A DNA stretch of 64,000 bases from Burkholderiales bacterium (GCA_020853025.1 JADYZP010000040.1:34326-98325); one strand, 5' to 3'. Counted from the stretch's first letter, positions 1 through 11,838 are shown. Numbers and translations are program-made. Notes: generated by a model from the sequence alone, not told the origin.

Positions 1-197
1 GCCTGAGCGGGCGCGAACGGCAAATCCTGCAACTGGTGGCGGAGGGAAAATCGAGCGCCGAGGTGGCGGCGATGCTGTTTCTGTCGCCGAAGACGGTGGA
101 CACCTATCGCAGCCGAATGATGCACAAATTGGGTATTGGCGACCTGCCCGGCCTGGTCAAGTTCGCGATCCAACACGGTGTAACGCAACTCGACTAG
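1..197 (+). CDS. LuxR/NarL-type response regulator, C-terminal HTH (5' truncated by window edge)
   Basis: The frame is open from base 3 and ends at TAG 195-197, giving the last 64 residues of a protein that begins outside the window. It contains the LuxR-type helix-turn-helix: LSGRERQILQLVAEGKSSAE, then LSPKTVDTYRSRMMHKLGI, ending VKFAIQHGVTQLD. This layout and the short tail after the recognition helix fit the DNA-binding domain of NarL/FixJ response regulators. The receiver domain is not visible, so the signal and the partner kinase are unknown. The gene converges on the leftward aceE, with a 118-bp gap in which nothing else was recognised. Confidence 0.9.
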   Translation, partial: LSGRERQILQLVAEGKSSAEVAAMLFLSPKTVDTYRSRMMHKLGIGDLPGLVKFAIQHGVTQLD

Positions 198-315
198 CCG
201 ATCGCTCGATCCCGTGTTTACGATGATCGCCACCGCCGCGAACGACTATCGGGGCTACTCGATAATTTCTGTAGGGAGATCTCGATTCGCTTCGGGTCGA
301 CGCTAACCATCGGGA

Positions 316-3015
<2,700 letters not shown>

Positions 3016-3094
3016 GCCGTCCTCCGTGGAAATCCGTTAAAGGGGTCGTAGCGCGGGCCGAAGCCGATGCTACGGTACCGTGAACGCGGATATA

Positions 3095-5503
3095 TCAACT
3101 CACCAAGACCTCGAAATCGACATCTTCCCAGCGCGCGGCTTCGTGCCAGTAGAAGGTGAACTTGACCTTGGTGCCGGGCGCCAACCGCGCGGTCGGAAGA
3201 TCGGCGGCGTGCACGCCGAGGCCGGTGTCCCTCGTGGCCGTGTCATGCGCGCTGCGCCAGCCGTCGCCGCTCCAGTGCACGATGGCTTGCGCCAGCACTT
3301 CGATGCGCAGTAGGCGACCCGCCGCAAACGAGTGGGTCTTGTGGTTGAAGCGCCAGAAGGCGCGGATCGGTTGCGCTTTGCCCTTCGCGTAGCGCACCAC
3401 GGTCTGGTGCGGCATGTCGAACACCCACCCGTCGCGCAGCGAGCGCAAAAGCTTGATGTATTCGGCGTGCGCCCAGACCAACGGCATCGCGGACCCCGAC
3501 GGCCGGCCGAAGAACAATTCCTTTGATGCGATATCGGGTGCATCCCAGATCTGTTCCGGGATCATGCCGCCGTCGTTGGCAAATGCGATCATCGCCCGCA
3601 TCAATGCCCGCGCAGCATCGGGCCGGCCGGCGGCAAGCTCGTAGTGCGCGCGCTCGCCGGTGAGCAGCGGCCATGCGCGACCACGGCCGGTGCCGTCGAA
3701 GGGACTGCCGTCTTCGCGCTCGCCGTAGCCGTCGTCGTTGTAGCGGTGCCACGCCGGGCCGTGCGGCGTGTCCACCTTGAGTAGCGAGTCGATCACCTTG
3801 ACCGTGTCGACAATGCGCGGATCGTCGGCGGCGCGCAGGCCGAAGCGTACCAGTGCCAGCGCATCGGGGCTGACGATCTGCTCGGTCGGTGCCGTCATGT
3901 CGCCCAGAGGGCGGTTCTTGATGGGAACGAAGCCTTGCGCGGGTGACGCTACCGTACACACTTCGGGCGGCGCGATGCGCACGTAGTAGCCGTCCACGCC
4001 CACTTTTTGTGCGAGCGGCGTCCCGGTGACGTAGGTCCAGCGCTCGACATAGTCGTTCCAGATATCGGCCGTTTCGCGCAGATAGACGGCGACATCCGGT
4101 TCGTCGCAAGCGTCGGCCAACTCGGCGGCAACCAGCAAAGCGGCGATGACGACCGCGAGCGTGAAGGGCGAATAGCCGGCGTCCTCCTCCCAGCGGTCCT
4201 GCTGCGTGACCGGCCCGTTGCGAACCAGGAAGCTCGCCGCCCGCCGCGTCATCGGCCACGCGCGATGCACGTCGTCGTTGGAAAGCGCGCCCTCGCGGCG
4301 TGCCAGATCGACCAGGAGAATCGGAAACGCCGCCTCGTCCATCTGGATGCCGTTCCAGTACGGCGTGCCGTCGAGCCACATGTTCTGCGGCCAATGGCCG
4401 TCGGCTTCCTGGGTGGTTTGCAGGTAGCGCACCACGATGCGCACGTCGTCGTGCGCGCCGGCGGCGAGCAGTGCGCCCGCCGACTCGACGAGGTCGCGCG
4501 GCCAGGCGAGATGGTAGCCGCCCAGGTCGTTGTCGCTCTTGGTGAAGCCCCACGGAAACGACAGGCTGGCAATCAGTCCGCCGGGAATCCGCTTCGACTC
4601 GTGCACGCGAAGCACCATCATGCTGGTCCGGTAGGCATCGTATCCGCTTGCCTGGTCATCGGCGATGCGCCGACAAAGCTGCTGCCAGTCCTGCCACTCG
4701 TGCACATACGCGGCCCGCGCCGCCTCGAAGTCTTGTGTGAGGCTCGCCAGGGCGCGATGGCCGGCTTCCGCCGAGGTATTGCCGAAGCCCACCGCCAGCA
4801 CGAAACTGCCGGCGCAGGATTCCAAGTCGACTTCGCCGATGAGCGCGACGTTGCCGTTCTCGGCGCGGGCATACTCCCACCTCATTTGCCGGTGGCGCGA
4901 CAGATCCTGCCAGCCGTCGCTTGCGCCGACGAAGCCAGCGGAACGCTTGCGCCAAGGTGCTGTGCACGCGATTGCCAGCGCGAAGCTGGCGCGCTGCGCA
5001 AACAGCATCGGCACCCCTTTGTAATCGTCCAGCCAGGCGCTGTTGCCCCATCCGCGATTGCCCAGATGCGGTGCGGCAAGCACGTACAGACGATAATCGC
5101 CGAGGGCGCCTGCCAGCGGAACGAAGTGCGTGCGCTGCAGCAGTGCATCGCGCGCCGGGTCGGCCAGGATTTCCTTTTCGATCCGGTAGCGCCCGGTGCC
5201 ACACGCATTGATCAGCCGGTAGAGCGGTACGCCGGCGAACGGATAGCTGACCTGCGAGTGCGCGTGACGCTTCTCTTCGGAGAAGAAATCCTGCCCGTCG
5301 GTGACGATCAGGCCGATGTCGCGCGTGCCGGGCGAGTCGAGGCGCGGATAGTAGATCTCGTTCAAAATGCCGTGACTCAGCGTGAACCAGACGCGGCTGG
5401 CCGCGCCGAGCGACGTCCCCACACCGGTCTTGGCGCTCGACGTCCAGCGCGGCTCGCTGCCGGGCCAGCCGGGGGCATGTGTGGCTTTGATGGAACCGCT
5501 CAC
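3095..5503 (-). CDS. Glycoside hydrolase family 15 glucoamylase (glucan 1,4-alpha-glucosidase)
   Basis: The 802-residue protein matches bacterial GH15 enzymes, which release glucose from the non-reducing ends of alpha-glucans. The N-terminal third is a glucodextranase-type beta-sandwich domain (SRVWFTLSHGILNEIYYPRLD, GLIVTDGQDFFSEEKR). The (alpha/alpha)6 catalytic domain follows, with GGYHLAWPRDLVESAGALLA, the general-acid region DRWEEDAGYSPFTLA near residue 438 and the second catalytic Glu in GGMIPEQIWD near residue 649. No signal peptide is visible, so it probably acts in the cytoplasm on glycogen or maltodextrin. It lies between the FMN reductase (49 bp upstream) and aceE. The active-site residues look intact. 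Confidence 0.93.
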   Translation of the reverse strand: MSGSIKATHAPGWPGSEPRWTSSAKTGVGTSLGAASRVWFTLSHGILNEIYYPRLDSPGTRDIGLIVTDGQDFFSEEKRHAHSQVSYPFAGVPLYRLINACGTGRYRIEKEILADPARDALLQRTHFVPLAGALGDYRLYVLAAPHLGNRGWGNSAWLDDYKGVPMLFAQRASFALAIACTAPWRKRSAGFVGASDGWQDLSRHRQMRWEYARAENGNVALIGEVDLESCAGSFVLAVGFGNTSAEAGHRALASLTQDFEAARAAYVHEWQDWQQLCRRIADDQASGYDAYRTSMMVLRVHESKRIPGGLIASLSFPWGFTKSDNDLGGYHLAWPRDLVESAGALLAAGAHDDVRIVVRYLQTTQEADGHWPQNMWLDGTPYWNGIQMDEAAFPILLVDLARREGALSNDDVHRAWPMTRRAASFLVRNGPVTQQDRWEEDAGYSPFTLAVVIAALLVAAELADACDEPDVAVYLRETADIWNDYVERWTYVTGTPLAQKVGVDGYYVRIAPPEVCTVASPAQGFVPIKNRPLGDMTAPTEQIVSPDALALVRFGLRAADDPRIVDTVKVIDSLLKVDTPHGPAWHRYNDDGYGEREDGSPFDGTGRGRAWPLLTGERAHYELAAGRPDAARALMRAMIAFANDGGMIPEQIWDAPDIASKELFFGRPSGSAMPLVWAHAEYIKLLRSLRDGWVFDMPHQTVVRYAKGKAQPIRAFWRFNHKTHSFAAGRLLRIEVLAQAIVHWSGDGWRSAHDTATRDTGLGVHAADLPTARLAPGTKVKFTFYWHEAARWEDVDFEVLVS

Positions 5504-5552
5504 AACCTTCTCGTACCGCTCAATCCAGTTCGACCAACCTGTCGCACACGGT

Positions 5553-6119
5553 TCAAGAAGGCGGCACGATGCGCTCGACCCAGGCGGTAAAGGCCTCGAT
5601 GTACTTCTTGACGAACTCGCGCGTGCCGTCGTTGTTCGGTTTCCCGCTGGCGTCCAGCAGATCCTGCACCTTGCCGATATAGGCCTCCGGCTGCTGCAAT
5701 GTGGGCATGTCGAGGAAGGTCAGCGACTGGCGCAAATGATGGTTGGCGCCGAAGCCGCCGATGGCCGAGATCGACGCCGTCACTATGCCGGCCGGCTTGC
5801 GCGCCCACTTGTTCTGGCCCGCGGGACGCGAGGCGACATCCAGCGCGTTCTTCAGCGCCGCCGGCATCGAGCGGTTGTGCTCAGGAGTGACAAACAGCAC
5901 CGCATCGGCGCTGGCGACGCGCTGGCGAAACGCCGTATATTCGGCGGGTGCGGTCGCTTGGTCGTAATCCTGGTTGTACAGCGGCAATTGCGCGATCTCG
6001 ACGACTTCCATTTGCAGCTGCGCCGGGGCCGACTCGATCAGGATCTGCGCGATTCGACGGTTGAACGAATCTTTGCGCAGGCTGCCGATGATCACGGCGA
6101 CATCGTAGGGCTTGGCCAT
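5553..6119 (-). CDS. NADPH-dependent FMN reductase (ChrR/YieF-like flavoprotein)
   Basis: A 188-residue flavodoxin-fold protein. The N-terminal phosphate-binding loop IIGSLRKDSFNRRIAQ and the middle motif FVTPEHNRSMPAALKNALD are signatures of the NADPH-dependent FMN/quinone reductase family. These soluble enzymes pass two electrons from NAD(P)H to quinones, FMN, azo dyes or chromate; the substrate cannot be read from sequence. ATG 6119 lies 6 bp after the tal stop, with GGAGTGAAAGAAT upstream, so tal and this gene are almost certainly co-transcribed. Confidence 0.9.
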   Translation of the reverse strand: MAKPYDVAVIIGSLRKDSFNRRIAQILIESAPAQLQMEVVEIAQLPLYNQDYDQATAPAEYTAFRQRVASADAVLFVTPEHNRSMPAALKNALDVASRPAGQNKWARKPAGIVTASISAIGGFGANHHLRQSLTFLDMPTLQQPEAYIGKVQDLLDASGKPNNDGTREFVKKYIEAFTAWVERIVPPS

Positions 6120-6125
6120 ATTCTT

Positions 6126-7223
6126 TCACTCCTTCACGTGGTTGACGGCGACTGGTGCGCCGCTCTTGTTGGCGATGTGCTGCAGCAGCGACTGCCAGGA
6201 ATTCACGAATGCCTGCGCGCCGTCGCGCTGCAACTTGAGCGCCAATGCGCCTATGTCGATGCGAGCTTGCGCAAAACGCGCGAGTACCGGCTCGGCGTCG
6301 CCGCCGTCTTCGGGCATCGCGCTGGTCACGGCCCCGTGCTCGGCAAAGGCGTGCAGGGTCTTGTCGGGGATGGTGTCGATGGTGTCGGGTGCGGCCAGCG
6401 CCTCCAGATACAGTGTCGGCGATGCCTGCGGATCCTTGGTCCCGGTACTGGCCCAGAGCAGGCGCTGCGGCCGGGCTCCGGCCGCAGCTAGCTTGCGCCA
6501 GCGCGGAGTTGCCAGCATCTCGCGATACGTACGGTAGGTTCGCCCGGCGATCGCGATGCCGAGCCGGTTGCGCAGCTCGTCCGGAACCGTGGCGCTGACC
6601 GCTTTGTCCCAGCGGCTGACGAACAGCGAGGCGACCGACGCAACGCGCGGATCGCGGCCGGCATCGATTCGGCGCTCGATCCCGCGCAGATAGGCCTCCG
6701 CTGCAGCAAGATATTGCTCGCGCGAGAAGAGCAGCGTGACGTTGATCGGCACCCCGGAAAAGATCGACTCCTCGATCGCGGGAATGCCTGCCGGCGTGCC
6801 GGGGATCTTGACGAACAGGTTCGGTCGGTCGGCCTGGCGGTGAATCCGCGCCGCGGCTCCGATGCTGCCTGCAGTGTCATCGACGAGCAGCGGCGACAGC
6901 TCCATCGATACCCAGCCGTCGACGCCATCGCTTTGGTCGAACACCGGCCGGAAGAGATCAGCGGCCCGCCGCAAGTCTGCGAGCGCGAGCTCCACGAACA
7001 GCACCTCGCCGGATTCTCCGCGTGCCGCCTGGTCGCGGATGCTCTTGTCGTAGGCGCCCGTATTGGCGATCGCGTGCTCGAAGATGGTGGGGTTCGAGGT
7101 CAGCCCGGTAATCGAGAACTCGTCGATATAGCGGCGCAGCGTGCCGTCATCGAGAATTCCGCGGGTGATATTGTCCAGCCACAGGCTTTGGCCGAGCTCA
7201 CGCAACTGACGGGTTTTGTTCAT
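6126..7223 (-). CDS. tal: Transaldolase (long, mycobacterial/cyanobacterial-like type)
   Basis: The 365-residue transaldolase transfers dihydroxyacetone units in the non-oxidative pentose phosphate pathway. Visible motifs are the N-terminal LWLDNITRGILDDGTL and GLTSNPTIFEHAI, the Schiff-base lysine in NLFVKIPGT, GVPINVTLLFSREQYLAAAE, and the C-terminal PQRLLWASTGTKDP. The frame stays open to 7505, but ATG 7223 is chosen because it has AGGAGCAAGC directly upstream and begins where homology to the family begins; the upstream 94 codons do not look like protein. It is the first gene of the leftward run tal - FMN reductase - GH15 - aceE. The length fits the roughly 370-residue subfamily rather than E. 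coli TalB. Confidence 0.95.
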   Translation of the reverse strand: MNKTRQLRELGQSLWLDNITRGILDDGTLRRYIDEFSITGLTSNPTIFEHAIANTGAYDKSIRDQAARGESGEVLFVELALADLRRAADLFRPVFDQSDGVDGWVSMELSPLLVDDTAGSIGAAARIHRQADRPNLFVKIPGTPAGIPAIEESIFSGVPINVTLLFSREQYLAAAEAYLRGIERRIDAGRDPRVASVASLFVSRWDKAVSATVPDELRNRLGIAIAGRTYRTYREMLATPRWRKLAAAGARPQRLLWASTGTKDPQASPTLYLEALAAPDTIDTIPDKTLHAFAEHGAVTSAMPEDGGDAEPVLARFAQARIDIGALALKLQRDGAQAFVNSWQSLLQHIANKSGAPVAVNHVKE

Positions 7224-7526
7224 GCTTGCTCCTGGTTCGATGGTATTCGGAACGCGCGCTGAGCGGGGCCGTTCCGGTGTCCACGCTCTGCGCGACACGC
7301 GGCCGGCCGCGTGACAGGCGCGCCCGCTCCGCCAGTCTAACGCTGCTTCGACCGTGTCGGTATCGGGAAATTCCGTTGCCTTTTGTAGCGAATTCTTGAC
7401 ATCCAAAGTCCCCAAGGGCGAGCCGCTGCCGGCGCCGGGCGCGGTACCCGGGTTGTCGTAATCTCGACACACGCCACGCAAACGGACTGAACGCCGATAA
7501 CCCACCGGCCCATACTCGGCACCGCG

Positions 7527-7694
7527 TCATTTTTCCTTCGTGAGCTTGCCGCAGGCGACCGGCAGCGTCGCTCCCGCAGGTACACCACGCAGAGAGGCGA
7601 CCGTTTTCGGCAATGTGGCGGTGGCGGGAATGCCGTGGACGAAAATAACACGTTTGGCCAGATCCGATGAAGCACCCTCGAACGTCGATGCCAT
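7527..7694 (-). CDS. Small hypothetical ORF, 55 aa, downstream of DUF2945 gene
   Basis: An ATG at 7694 opens 55 codons ending TGA at 7527. It lies 25 bp beyond the stop of the DUF2945 gene on the same strand, preceded by a weak GCGGGAA. The product starts MASTFEGASSDLAKRVIFV and ends LPVACGKLTKEK; no domain is recognised. GC3 is lower than in neighbouring genes, so it may be chance. It is the best candidate in the otherwise empty 496-bp stretch 7224-7719 between tal and the DUF2945 gene; the rest of that stretch presumably holds the tal promoter. Confidence 0.28.
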   Translation of the reverse strand: MASTFEGASSDLAKRVIFVHGIPATATLPKTVASLRGVPAGATLPVACGKLTKEK

Positions 7695-7719
7695 TTCCCG
7701 CGTCACATCACGTCGGGTA

Positions 7720-7941
7720 CTACTTGGCTACACGAGTTAACGCTGCGCCGGAGTGCACCAGAATCGGCGGCTCGCCGGGATGATGGTCATGCTGCTCGAT
7801 CGAGTACATGGTGTTGGCAGCCGTAGTACCCATCTTGTGAACACCCTTGACGGTGCCGTGACCGATCGCGCTGCGGTAGTGCCACGTCACCGAAGTCCCC
7901 ACGGGAATCGTCTCGAATGGTGCTGGCTTCTTTGCAGGCAT
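7720..7941 (-). CDS. DUF2945 (hypervirulence-associated TUDOR domain) protein
   Basis: A 73-residue protein, MPAKKPAPFETIPVGTSVTW at the start, then YRSAIGHGTVKGVHK, MYSIEQHDHHPGEPPILVHS. The small beta-barrel pattern, the central G-x-V-xx-V strand and the ending GAALTRVAK match the DUF2945/HVA-TUDOR family, small cytoplasmic proteins of unknown molecular role. The frame extends to 8013, but ATG 7941 fits the family start and has GGGAGGCACGGCA upstream. The gene is divergent from a second DUF2945-containing gene at 8202-8657; the two share a roughly 260-bp intergenic region in which no operator was recognised. Confidence 0.75.
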   Translation of the reverse strand: MPAKKPAPFETIPVGTSVTWHYRSAIGHGTVKGVHKMGTTAANTMYSIEQHDHHPGEPPILVHSGAALTRVAK

Positions 7942-8201
7942 TGCCGTGCCTCCCGTTCGTAACATTCTTGCCATCAGGTAGTTAAAGCCGGTAGTTGCCT
8001 CCGGCAGTTGCATTCGCGCTTCGGCGAGTTAGCCGATTGGCGACGTACGAGCCCTTCGCCGGCAAGTATGCAATTGTCGCTGCGCGATTGCTGTCGGGAG
8101 ATCGTGACAGTCGTATTGACCGCATCAGTCAACGTTTCCTTACGCTATGCATCAACCTCACTATCACGTTGTCCAGTGTCTGATTAGCAAGCAGCGCCAG
8201 A

Positions 8202-8657
8202 ATGCCGATCTCAAATAGGTTGTGCATGCTGCTGGTGGCCGTGGCGGCTGCGGGCACCGCGGCCGCCGGCACCTTCGACGTACGTGCCGTCATGTCCAAA
8301 GACGGCTCCCAGATCTATTTTGACCTGGCGGGCCCTCGCATCGAGCCTGGCGACACGGTACGCTGGATTCAGGTCAACGGCATTGCCGAGGTATGCTTGT
8401 CTGGCAAGCGGCGCAACGCAAAGGGGTCCAGCGTGACGAGGAAATTCAAGGTTGGCGATCACGTGACCTGGAACTCCGAGGCGGGGCGCGTGAGCGGCAA
8501 GATCGTCAAGGTGCACACCAGAAACGTCGACTACAAGGGATACACGCACCATGCGAGCGCAGACGATCCACAGTATGAAATCAAGAGCGACAAGACCGAC
8601 CACGTCGCGATGCACAAGGGCTCGGCGCTGAGCAAGGCAAGCAAGGCGCGCGAATGA
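8202..8657 (+). CDS. DUF2945 protein in frame behind a truncated exported cupredoxin-like stub
   Basis: The 151-residue frame has two unlike halves. Residues 1-23 form a signal peptide (hydrophobic run ending AAAG), and about 24-65 read like the first strands of an exported cupredoxin-type protein (YFDLAGPRIEPGDTVRWIQV), breaking off before any copper ligands. From about residue 78, VTRKFKVGDHVTWNSEAGRV and DYKGYTHHASADDPQYEIKS form a complete DUF2945 domain of typical full-gene length. A GTG at 8433, in frame, has AAAGGGG eight bases upstream and gives a 74-residue normal DUF2945 protein. The likely reading is therefore a DUF2945 gene at 8433-8657 downstream of a decayed exported gene, with no stop between them. 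Whether the fused product is made and exported is unknown. Confidence 0.7.
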   Translation: MPISNRLCMLLVAVAAAGTAAAGTFDVRAVMSKDGSQIYFDLAGPRIEPGDTVRWIQVNGIAEVCLSGKRRNAKGSSVTRKFKVGDHVTWNSEAGRVSGKIVKVHTRNVDYKGYTHHASADDPQYEIKSDKTDHVAMHKGSALSKASKARE

Positions 8658-8682
8658 CTGGCTCGTTCGGCTACGAGGCGCC

Positions 8683-9873
8683 TCAACGCAGTTCTTTGCG
8701 CATCAACATGGCGCCGCTGACCGCCATCAATCCCAGCGCGCAGACGACCAGCGGCACGAAGCTCAACGCCGGAATCCCGCTCAAGTCCCACGCTGCACCG
8801 CTGATGATCGCGATCGCAACCGCACCGCCGTAGCTGATCGTGAACATTCCCGCCGACGTGCGCGCCACGTCCTCGGAGCGGCAGAGCAAGGGTGGAAGCG
8901 TCAAGCCGACGATCAGCGCAGCGGCATCCGAGAAGCCCAGCAATGCCGCCCAGACGATGGTCGACGGTCCGACCATGAAGACCAGTCCGGCGAGGCTCAG
9001 CAACGAAAGCAGGCCCGATGCAACATACGGCCATACCTTGCGCTCGAGTTTGGCGGCTACCAACAAGAGCAGCCCCGACGCGGGAAGCTGCCCGAAGTTC
9101 AACGCGGTCAGCGCGCCGCTGATCAGCTCCGGATGGCCCGCGTTGGCCAGGTAAATCGGGAGAAATGCATTTGCGCTGAAGTAGATCGCATTGACGCAGC
9201 AGAAGAGCAGCCCGAGCCTCCAGACGAGCCCGTCGTGCCAATCGGGAAGCCATTTTCGCGGCGTCGCGGATGCGCTACCGTGGACTGTCGTCGGTTGTGG
9301 CGCGTAGATGCGCACGACGAGGGCGATCATCGCCACCGGAACCGACCACGCCAGCAGTGACATGCGCCAGTCTCCGCCAACGAGCGGAAGAACGACGGGA
9401 ACCGTCAGCAGCACCGCGAACGTCTCGCCGACAAGCAGGCCGTTGGTATAGACGGCCGTGCCCAGGCCGATATGGTGCGGGAGCCACTGGCGGACGGTGG
9501 TCGGCATGATCGGCTGCATGATGGCGACCCCTGCCGACATGACAACGGTCGTCATCAAAAGCATGGCGAAGTCGGCACTCAATCCGCGCAACGCCGAGCC
9601 CAAGGCCACCAGCGCCAGCCCGCCGACCAATGCGGAGGTGACGCCCAGGCGCGCGACGAGCAGCGAGCCCGCCAAGGCGGCGATCGCAAATAACGCCGGC
9701 GGGATGCTGCTGAGAATGCCGACTTCGGTGGCGCTCAAGTCGAAATCGTCGCGAATCATCGCGATGACCGGCGGGACCGCGAGGATGGTGAGCCTCAGCG
9801 CGTTTCCGGCGAGCCACAGCAGGGCAACCGCGATCCATTTTTCGCGCGAGGTGGGTTGCCGGTGGTCGGACAT
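8683..9873 (-). CDS. MFS transporter, CynX/NimT-like
   Basis: A 396-residue, very hydrophobic protein with about twelve predicted membrane helices in two six-helix halves. After a short cytoplasmic start (SDHRQPTSREKW) come LLWLAGNALRLTILAVPPVI, DDFDLSATEVGILSSIPPAL and VTSALVGGLALVALGSALRG, a layout typical of the cyanate permease branch of the major facilitator superfamily. The substrate cannot be assigned. The start ATG 9873 follows CGATGTCC with no strong ribosome site. The gene is convergent with the DUF2945 fusion, 25 bp from its stop. Confidence 0.85.
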   Translation of the reverse strand: MSDHRQPTSREKWIAVALLWLAGNALRLTILAVPPVIAMIRDDFDLSATEVGILSSIPPALFAIAALAGSLLVARLGVTSALVGGLALVALGSALRGLSADFAMLLMTTVVMSAGVAIMQPIMPTTVRQWLPHHIGLGTAVYTNGLLVGETFAVLLTVPVVLPLVGGDWRMSLLAWSVPVAMIALVVRIYAPQPTTVHGSASATPRKWLPDWHDGLVWRLGLLFCCVNAIYFSANAFLPIYLANAGHPELISGALTALNFGQLPASGLLLLVAAKLERKVWPYVASGLLSLLSLAGLVFMVGPSTIVWAALLGFSDAAALIVGLTLPPLLCRSEDVARTSAGMFTISYGGAVAIAIISGAAWDLSGIPALSFVPLVVCALGLMAVSGAMLMRKELR

Positions 9874-9998
9874 CGGAAGCAGCGTTGGCAGAGGTGATGG
9901 TCAGCGAGCTGCAGCATCGAGCCCGCAGCAATCAGCCGCGGTCGATCGAGGGCACGAGAGCAGTCGACGCCGCCAACTGAGCCTCTCGCCGGAGAGCG

Positions 9999-10880
9999 TC
10001 AGCCAGCACTCCGCCGCATCCCGGCGACTGCGAGGATTGCAAGCGCTGCGCCGATCAGCAGCATGCCGAGCAACTCGGTTGTCCGTGGCATTTCACCGAG
10101 CAGTATCCAGGCCAGGAGCACGCCGATCGCGGGCACGGCGAGCGAACCCATGCCGGCAACACCCGCCGGAAGCGCATCCAGCACGTACAACCACATGAGC
10201 CAGGCGAGTCCCGTACCGGCGATGGCAACGTAGACGACTATGAGGATCAGCGGCATGCCGACAACCATCGGCTTCTCCGGCACCACCAGCGCGACAACCG
10301 CCAGAATGATCGCGCCCAGAAGCATCTGCCAAGCGGTTAGCGAAAGCAGATCGACTTGCACGGTGTTGCGCAATTTCTTGGCAACGATGGCGCTGGCTGC
10401 CCACGCCAGGCCGGAGCCGATGGCGAGCAGCTCGCTCGTCATGGTCCCTTGCAGCGTCGATGGGTCCAGTATGCAAAGCAGGCCCGCTGCGGCGAGGATG
10501 ACGGCGAGCCACTGCCATCCACGAATGCGCTCGCGCAAAAGCGGCCAGGCCAGCAGCAACAACCAGAACGGCATCGTGTACGCCAGCACGGCCGTCCGCC
10601 CGGCCTCGCTGCCGACCAGCGCCCATTGGCTCAAGCCGTGGAAGGCGGCGGTCTGCAGCAAGCCAAGCAACAGCGTCGGCCCCGGCGCCACCAGCCGCAG
10701 CGATTGCCTGCGCCAGAGCATCACCGCAAACAAGAACAGCGCGCCAAACACGACGCGCAACGCCGCGAATGCAAACGGCCCCACGTAGTGCGTGGCCTCT
10801 TTCATGAGCACCCAGTTGTAGCCCCAGACGGTCGACAGCACCGCCAACACGACGAGAGCGCGCCAGGTGGCTATGGTCAC
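9999..10880 (-). CDS. EamA/DMT-superfamily transporter
   Basis: From the GTG at 10880 the product is 293 residues, the usual size for a two-EamA-repeat, ten-helix drug/metabolite transporter. The N-terminal TIATWRALVVLAVLSTVWGY and NWVLMKEATHYVGPFAFAAL match the first repeat; the second begins near TSELLAIGSGLAWAASAIVA. The frame is open further upstream to 11141 but overlaps the FmdE-like gene there, so the short start is preferred: it lies 10 bp after that gene's stop, which suggests co-transcription. Such proteins usually export amino acids or other small metabolites; the substrate is unknown. Confidence 0.85.
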   Translation of the reverse strand: MTIATWRALVVLAVLSTVWGYNWVLMKEATHYVGPFAFAALRVVFGALFLFAVMLWRRQSLRLVAPGPTLLLGLLQTAAFHGLSQWALVGSEAGRTAVLAYTMPFWLLLLAWPLLRERIRGWQWLAVILAAAGLLCILDPSTLQGTMTSELLAIGSGLAWAASAIVAKKLRNTVQVDLLSLTAWQMLLGAIILAVVALVVPEKPMVVGMPLILIVVYVAIAGTGLAWLMWLYVLDALPAGVAGMGSLAVPAIGVLLAWILLGEMPRTTELLGMLLIGAALAILAVAGMRRSAG

Positions 10881-10890
10881 GCAACGGCTT

Positions 10891-11538
10891 TCAGGATCGG
10901 CGGATCGCGGTGTCGGCGGCAGTCGGGGGACCGAGGTGCGCAACGACAATGACTTCCGGATCGTCGGCGTGATCGACGAGCAGCGCTTCGACCCGACCCT
11001 GCCACAGCGACTGGAAGAGCTTCGCCTCGTCGTCGCTGGCGGCGCCGGTGATGCAGCGGTGCAGAAGCGGGAACATCCGAGCATCGGCAGGAACGTGGTC
11101 GAGACGGGCAGATACCGTGACGGTGGCGCCGGTATCGGCACGCGTAAATCGCAGCTGCCCGGGAATGTCGACCCCGAAGTACAGCAGGTTGCGCCGGTCG
11201 AAGCGTCCGCCGATGCCTTTAAAGCCGGTGTCCTGCGTTGCGCCGGTGAGCAGGCTCACGACGTTGGCGATCACCCCTGTTACGCCTTCAACCCGATCTT
11301 CGCGCAATTCGACCCGGATACCGCCGCGTTCGGGTAGCGTGTCCGGATAGAGTGAGCGCAATGCGGCGCGGGTCATCAGGTAGGCGGACGCAACGGTCGG
11401 GCAGGAATGACCCGCGAGCTTCACCACGTCAGTGTAGCCGTACTCGATGATGCCGCCGTCGGCCGCACCCAGGAACGCGGCCAGCGGGTCGCGGACCGCA
11501 AGCCGCGGTGCGGCATCGAAAAACTCCGGTAACTGCAT
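10891..11538 (-). CDS. FmdE-domain-like protein of unknown function
   Basis: A 215-residue soluble protein. VVKLAGHSCPTVASAYLMTR near residues 40-60 resembles the metal-binding Gx-C/H-P core of the FmdE family (named after formylmethanofuran dehydrogenase subunit E), and FKGIGGRFDRRNLLYFGVDI lies in the middle. ATG 11538 has GGAGAATCAGC upstream, a good ribosome site, so the longer frame to 11727 is rejected. Stand-alone FmdE-like proteins occur in many bacteria without methanofuran; their role is not established. It probably forms an operon with the EamA transporter. The roughly 300-bp upstream region to the cupin gene holds no other recognisable gene. Confidence 0.72.
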   Translation of the reverse strand: MQLPEFFDAAPRLAVRDPLAAFLGAADGGIIEYGYTDVVKLAGHSCPTVASAYLMTRAALRSLYPDTLPERGGIRVELREDRVEGVTGVIANVVSLLTGATQDTGFKGIGGRFDRRNLLYFGVDIPGQLRFTRADTGATVTVSARLDHVPADARMFPLLHRCITGAASDDEAKLFQSLWQGRVEALLVDHADDPEVIVVAHLGPPTAADTAIRRS

Positions 11539-11838
11539 CGCTGATTCTCCTTCGCATGAGGGGTATTGCCAAATGATCGCCCGGAGCCGGGACAGTGCTT
11601 GATTACTGGGCTTTGAGCAACCACTTCCACCGCATGGCGGCCCCGACCCTTGCCTCCCCGCCGCGATGGTTGGTTGTGTGTCGAAGCCGGAGACGCGCGC
11701 GCGGCATGCGAAGATGAATGCGGGCATTCTCGCCGGGACATCGATTCGTGGCTTCTTGCCAGAAATTCGAACCGACGTGGAATACGGAGCGCAGAATCCG
11801 GGAAATCAACCACGGCATTCGACAAGAAGGGACTCATC

